Of a stretch of 64,000 bases of DNA, positions 61,322 through 64,000 are shown one piece after another. The position numbers and the translations under genes are program-made. Each line of letters begins with the position of its first letter. The first letter of the stretch is position 1. The DNA lies in NCBI RefSeq assembly GCF_014203235.1, contig NZ_JACHIN010000010.1:350416-414415 (forward strand). Direction: 5' to 3'. The notes under the pieces are model-generated. The model was not told the origin of the DNA. It ran no database searches and saw only the letters and a list, made by a program, of their open reading frames with translations. This stretch comes from Nonomuraea endophytica (GTDB lineage Bacteria; Actinomycetota; Actinomycetes; Streptosporangiales; Streptosporangiaceae).

Positions 61322-61885
61322 ATGTCAACTCCGCAGACCCGCCGCAAGACACGTACCGACGCCGAGCGCAATCGAGATCGTGTCCTGCAGGCTGCTCGCG
61401 TGTTGTTCGCCGAGTCCGGCCACGACGTGCAGATGTCGGAGGTCGCACGGGCGGCGGGAGTCGGCATCGGGACCCTCTACCGCAAATTCCCGACCCGGGA
61501 TGCTCTGATCGAGGCCATCGCCGAGCACCGGGCCACAGACCTCGTCGCTGCAGCACGCCAGCTCACCGACGCCGAAGATCCGACTCAAGGCTTGGCCGGG
61601 TTCCTATACCACGTGGGCGAGGTGCTGGCCGGCGATCGCGGCATGTCCGAGGTGATCGAGAAGGTCATGGGCTCGGCCGAGCCGCGGGGACAGACCCGCG
61701 AGGCGCTGCTCGCCGTCGTCGCGGAGCTGCTCGACCGGGCGCGGGTGCGCGGCACGGTCGGGCAGGACGTGACGGCCGGGGACGTCAACATGGTCATCTG
61801 TGGCCTGGCGGCGGTCATCCGCAACGCCGCGGGCGATTGGCGGCGGTATATCGAGGTCACACTCGATGGCCTCCGTACCCGCTGA
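61322..61885 (+). CDS. TetR/AcrR family repressor
   Basis: A 187-residue TetR-type repressor. The N-terminal helix-turn-helix (RNRDRVLQAARVLFAESGHD, SEVARAAGVGIGTLYRKFPT) is followed by an all-helical ligand domain of the TetR_C_33 type (GDRGMSEVIEKVMGSAEPRG). ATG 61322 follows AGAGGAG at suitable distance. It is divergent from the MFS transporter and shares the palindrome at 61267-61293, so it most likely represses both genes until the transported compound binds. Confidence 0.9.
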   Translation: MSTPQTRRKTRTDAERNRDRVLQAARVLFAESGHDVQMSEVARAAGVGIGTLYRKFPTRDALIEAIAEHRATDLVAAARQLTDAEDPTQGLAGFLYHVGEVLAGDRGMSEVIEKVMGSAEPRGQTREALLAVVAELLDRARVRGTVGQDVTAGDVNMVICGLAAVIRNAAGDWRRYIEVTLDGLRTR

Positions 61886-62162
61886 TCGGGCGCCCTCCCT
61901 GTCCGGGCGATGACTCCCCCTGGCCCCAGGACGCGCCTGCCGCCCGGTGCAGGCCATCGCGGCGAAACTCCCACTACCCCATCTCGATGGCCCTCGGCTC
62001 TGAGGGACAGACACCGCTCGGGACTGCTCTGCCGCGGCAAGGCGCAATGACGGCAGGGCGTGTGAGCTTCCGGGCCAAGCATCGTTGTCGGCCACCGGGA
62101 CCGCCTGTCTGACGGCCTCAATCTCCGCTGGCACAGGCCACGTTGTTCCTGGTGTTGAGGCC
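61886..62162. other. stretch without a supported gene
   Basis: No gene, repeat or terminator is convincing. On the minus strand it should hold the last 30-40 residues of the integrase, but reading frames are scrambled (EIEAVRQAVPV is the only piece that looks right). Confidence 0.3.
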
Positions 62163-63025
62163 GGTGATGGATCCGGCGGATCTCCTGATCGGAGGGCATG
62201 GCCTCGGTCTTGGCCCAGTCGTCGGCATCGGCCAACGCGATGAGCCGTTCGCGGTTGCGCAGGAGGTCGGCGAGGTGGGCCTCGAGATCGGGCAGGTAGG
62301 CCACGTCGGTGCGGAAGTGACCGGACCGGACAGTCCTGGCCGCCGGCGGCAACGTGCTCGGCTCGGTGCAGACCCCGTAGGGTAACGGCGACCTCGCCGA
62401 TCACGCGGCGAGTGTGTTCGCTGTCCAGCAGGCCCTTGACGTCGTGCCAGACCCGGTTGCCGTGCCGGTCGAACTGCATATCGGTGACCCGCTCGACAGC
62501 CTCACGCCGTCGTTCTTCGCCAACCCGATAGTACTTTTGCGAAGTTCCCAGTCGGCGGTGGTCCATCAGCTGACGTAGGACGTCGACCGGGACTCCCGCG
62601 TCGGCGTGCCGCTGGGCGTAGGTATGGCGGTAGGCGTAGAGAAAGATCTTCTCGGGGTCGAACGGCAGCATCTTGGTGACCGGCTGGCCGTCGATCTCGA
62701 CGACGGTTGAAACCTCGACGGGCGGCGGCTGCTCGACCCACTGGCGGTGCCGGCCGCCGATCCAGCCGTCGGACAGGGGCTTGGTCCCGGCGCGGTTGGA
62801 TCGGGAGGAGGGCAAGAGGCTCAGCTCCGCGATCGGCGTGTCGGGGAATCGCGCGCGGACGCGTCGTTCCTGCTGCTGGACGATGACGCCTGCGGTGGCC
62901 TCGGCGATCGGCAGGCGACGGCGGTTGCGGTGGGCCTCGAAGTTGTCATAGATCAGGACGGGCTCGCCGTCGGCGTCGCGTTCCAGGCAGTCGTAGTCGA
63001 GCCTGGCTGTCTCATCGGGGCGGGC
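62163..63025 (-). pseudogene. tyrosine site-specific integrase, truncated and frameshifted
   Basis: The central and C-terminal parts of an actinobacterial tyrosine recombinase: RLDYDCLERDADGEPVLIYD, RFPDTPIAELSLLPSSRSN, then the catalytic box AYRHTYAQRHADAGVPVDVL, RQLMDHRRLGTSQKYYRV (R-H-x-x-R, H and the tyrosine nucleophile region). Near 62370 a frameshift leads to the C-terminal extension HFRTDVAYLPDLEAHLADLL, RNRERLIALADADDWAKTEA and EIRRI. The N-terminal DNA-binding domain is missing. This is a second integrase relic, distinct from that at 36775. Confidence 0.8.
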
Positions 63026-63077
63026 GGCCGGTGTCCATGCGGCAGCTCGATCGCGACCCGAGCTGCCGCAGCAGCTC

Positions 63078-63590
63078 GGTGATCAGGTCGAGCTGTCGGG
63101 CGGTCGCGGGTGGTGTCGGCGTGCTCGCTCGGGTCGCCGCGCGGCGACAGGCAGCGGCGCTCGGCCGATTGGCGCGAGCGCACCTCCAGCGCCGGGGCGA
63201 GCTGGGCCCAGGTGACGCTCTGGGCGCGCAGCGACTCGATCACACAGCCCTCGCCCTCCTGTAGGTCCTCGCGCAGCTGGCGGATGATCAGCAGCGCGGC
63301 CAGACCGCGCTCGACGTCGAGGCGGTCGTGGGCGGAGAGGTAGGCGTCGACCAGCAGCCGGTTCAGCGTCTCGGCGACCTCGCCGTGCGGCCGGCCCCCA
63401 GGAAGCCCTCGCCGTATTCATCCAGCGGCTCGGACATGTCGGTGCGGGGGTCGGCCAGCGCCCACCAGGCGGCGCGGCGGCGTTCGGCTCGCGCTTGCGG
63501 GCTGTGGGGGTCGGGGTGAGGGGCGGCCACCACGATCCCTTCTGATGTCGTGTCATTGGTGACACTGGGGTGGAGCGTATGACACGACAT
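63078..63590 (-). pseudogene. integrase-associated helical HTH protein, frameshifted
   Basis: From ATG 63590 the frame reads SEGIVVAAPHPDPHSPQARA, ERRRAAWWALADPRTDMSEP, LDEYGEGFLG. After a frameshift near 63390 it continues GRPHGEVAETLNRLLVDAYL, HDRLDVERGLAALLIIRQLR, then ESLRAQSVTWAQLAPALEV and RSRQSAERRCL. This is a widespread small protein with a terminal VTWxxLAxALxVxSRQxAERR helix-turn-helix, normally encoded directly before the same integrase type. Its C-terminus runs into the truncated integrase, so a deletion joins the two genes. Confidence 0.7.
63545..63590. repeat. perfect 12-bp inverted repeat with inner TGACA motifs
   Basis: ATGTCGTGTCAT at 63545-63556 and ATGACACGACAT at 63579-63590 are exact reverse complements separated by 22 bases; a third TGACAC at 63561-63566 lies between. 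The right arm contains the ATG of the helical HTH protein, so a bound repressor would cover the start. Confidence 0.65.
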
Positions 63591-64000
63591 GATGGCCGGT
63601 GGCGCGATCATGGATGCGAAGATCGTGCACCGGGGCGCGGGCCGGTCTCCAGCACGGGGGTGCCCGCTGCCCCGATGCAAGGCGGGGTAAGGCGCAGGGG
63701 CGGGCTGTGGCGGTCAGGGCAGCGGTTCGGGGACGGCAGGCGCCATGTCGTGACTCGCGGTGTCGGGGGAGGGCCGGTGGGCGCTCCGGGTTCCAGGTGG
63801 GCCATCACCGTGGTGCCGTACAGCCGGGCGGCCTCGAACATGGTGGTGATGACGTGGCCGACGTGCTACCGGAAAGCTTGATCGGGAAGACCTAACAGAG
63901 TCCTACTAGATGGTTGATTCCAAGGGCTGAGGTTCGTTGATCGGCTGCGGGCATGCAGCGAGGGTGTCCAAGATCTGTTTGTGACGACAGAACTGAACAC
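63591..64000. other. 410-base right edge without a supported gene
   Basis: A minus-strand frame at 63608-63841 starting MFEAARLYGTTVMAHLEPGA looks slightly protein-like but has no recognised family. From 63903 to the end lies the sequence shared with 43814-43849, possibly the start of an IS or gene continuing beyond the window. Confidence 0.3.
63903..63938 (+). repeat. copy 2 of the 33-base sequence at 43814-43849
   Basis: ACTAGATGGTTGATTCCAAG and the following 13 bases match the reverse strand of 43814-43849 at about 29 of 33 positions. Placed at the right border of the second integrase debris field. Confidence 0.6.

Noticed and set aside
63608..63841. Minus-strand frame starting MFEAARLYGTTVMAHLEPGA
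   Set aside because: Only the first 25 residues look natural; proline/arginine-rich remainder and no ribosome binding site.
1..64000. CRISPR arrays, tRNA or rRNA genes, riboswitches
   Set aside because: No regularly spaced repeats, cloverleaf-like sequences or conserved RNA motifs were noticed on reading both strands; a covariance-model scan would be decisive.

Overview
The window is very GC-rich, with GTG and TTG starts, 4-nt ATGA stop/start overlaps and long spurious antisense reading frames. It holds LAL-type and GAF-LuxR regulators, large secreted proteases and actinobacterial mobile genes. Together these point to a filamentous actinomycete chromosome, most likely Streptosporangiales or a relative (inference). 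I found no rRNA, tRNA or CRISPR array.

Layout. 1-2046: edge fragment, small hypothetical genes, a DUF1883 gene broken by one stop codon, and an ISL3-type IS end that truncates a small exported gene. 2063-6626: two alpha/beta hydrolases divergent from a large LuxR (LAL) regulator. 6776-10732: mobile debris, namely a Tn3-family transposase remnant, a decayed ISL3-family element with both inverted repeats intact, and a frameshifted relaxase; a DUF4265 gene sits inside. 11026-16006: three-gene minus-strand operon (acyl-CoA synthetase with a one-base frameshift, GH29 alpha-L-fucosidase, HSL-type esterase) divergent from a GAF-LuxR regulator. 16025-18285: frameshifted NAD(P)-binding protein and a secreted TAP-like peptidase.

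18533-35760 is a coherent peptide-utilisation locus: a lipoprotein binding protein (SBP_bac_5), two S9 peptidases (one without its catalytic serine), a CocE/X-Pro-type hydrolase, an EtfA/EtfB pair, a PucR-type regulator, an FAD-dependent amine oxidoreductase, a DUF885 metallopeptidase-like protein, and a Dpp/Opp transporter with one permease fused to its ATPase. The simplest reading is import of oligopeptides, cleavage by peptidases with proline-type families, oxidation of a released (possibly N-substituted or cyclic) amino acid by the flavoenzyme, and electron delivery to the dedicated ETF.

35761-44738 is an island-like patch. A decayed DNA ligase, a decayed tyrosine integrase and coiled-coil fragments lie on one side; a TPR-protein tail, an IS3-family insertion and a decayed aminoglycoside phosphotransferase lie on the other. 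Between them is an apparently intact two-gene conflict system: a trypco2 protein followed by a 1154-residue trypsin-like protease / P-loop NTPase / 35-residue-repeat protein. This is my leading candidate for a biologically exciting system.

45165-49660: LAL regulator followed by a secreted subtilisin with two PKD domains. 49820-51669: a gene graveyard of partial genes (O-methyltransferase, IS481 transposase, GNAT, serine hydrolase tail). 51729-61885: mostly intact chromosomal genes (NmrA-like protein, DUF1772 protein, serine hydrolase, dihydroxy-acid dehydratase IlvD, MmyB-like XRE regulator, methyltransferase, MFS transporter with a divergent TetR regulator) with scattered remnants. 62163-64000: a second decayed integrase with its usual helical partner, a 12-bp inverted repeat, and a sequence also found next to the phosphotransferase remnant at 43.8 kb.

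Many genes carry single-base frameshifts. Some lie among clear debris, but a few sit in otherwise healthy operons, so assembly error has to be excluded for those.
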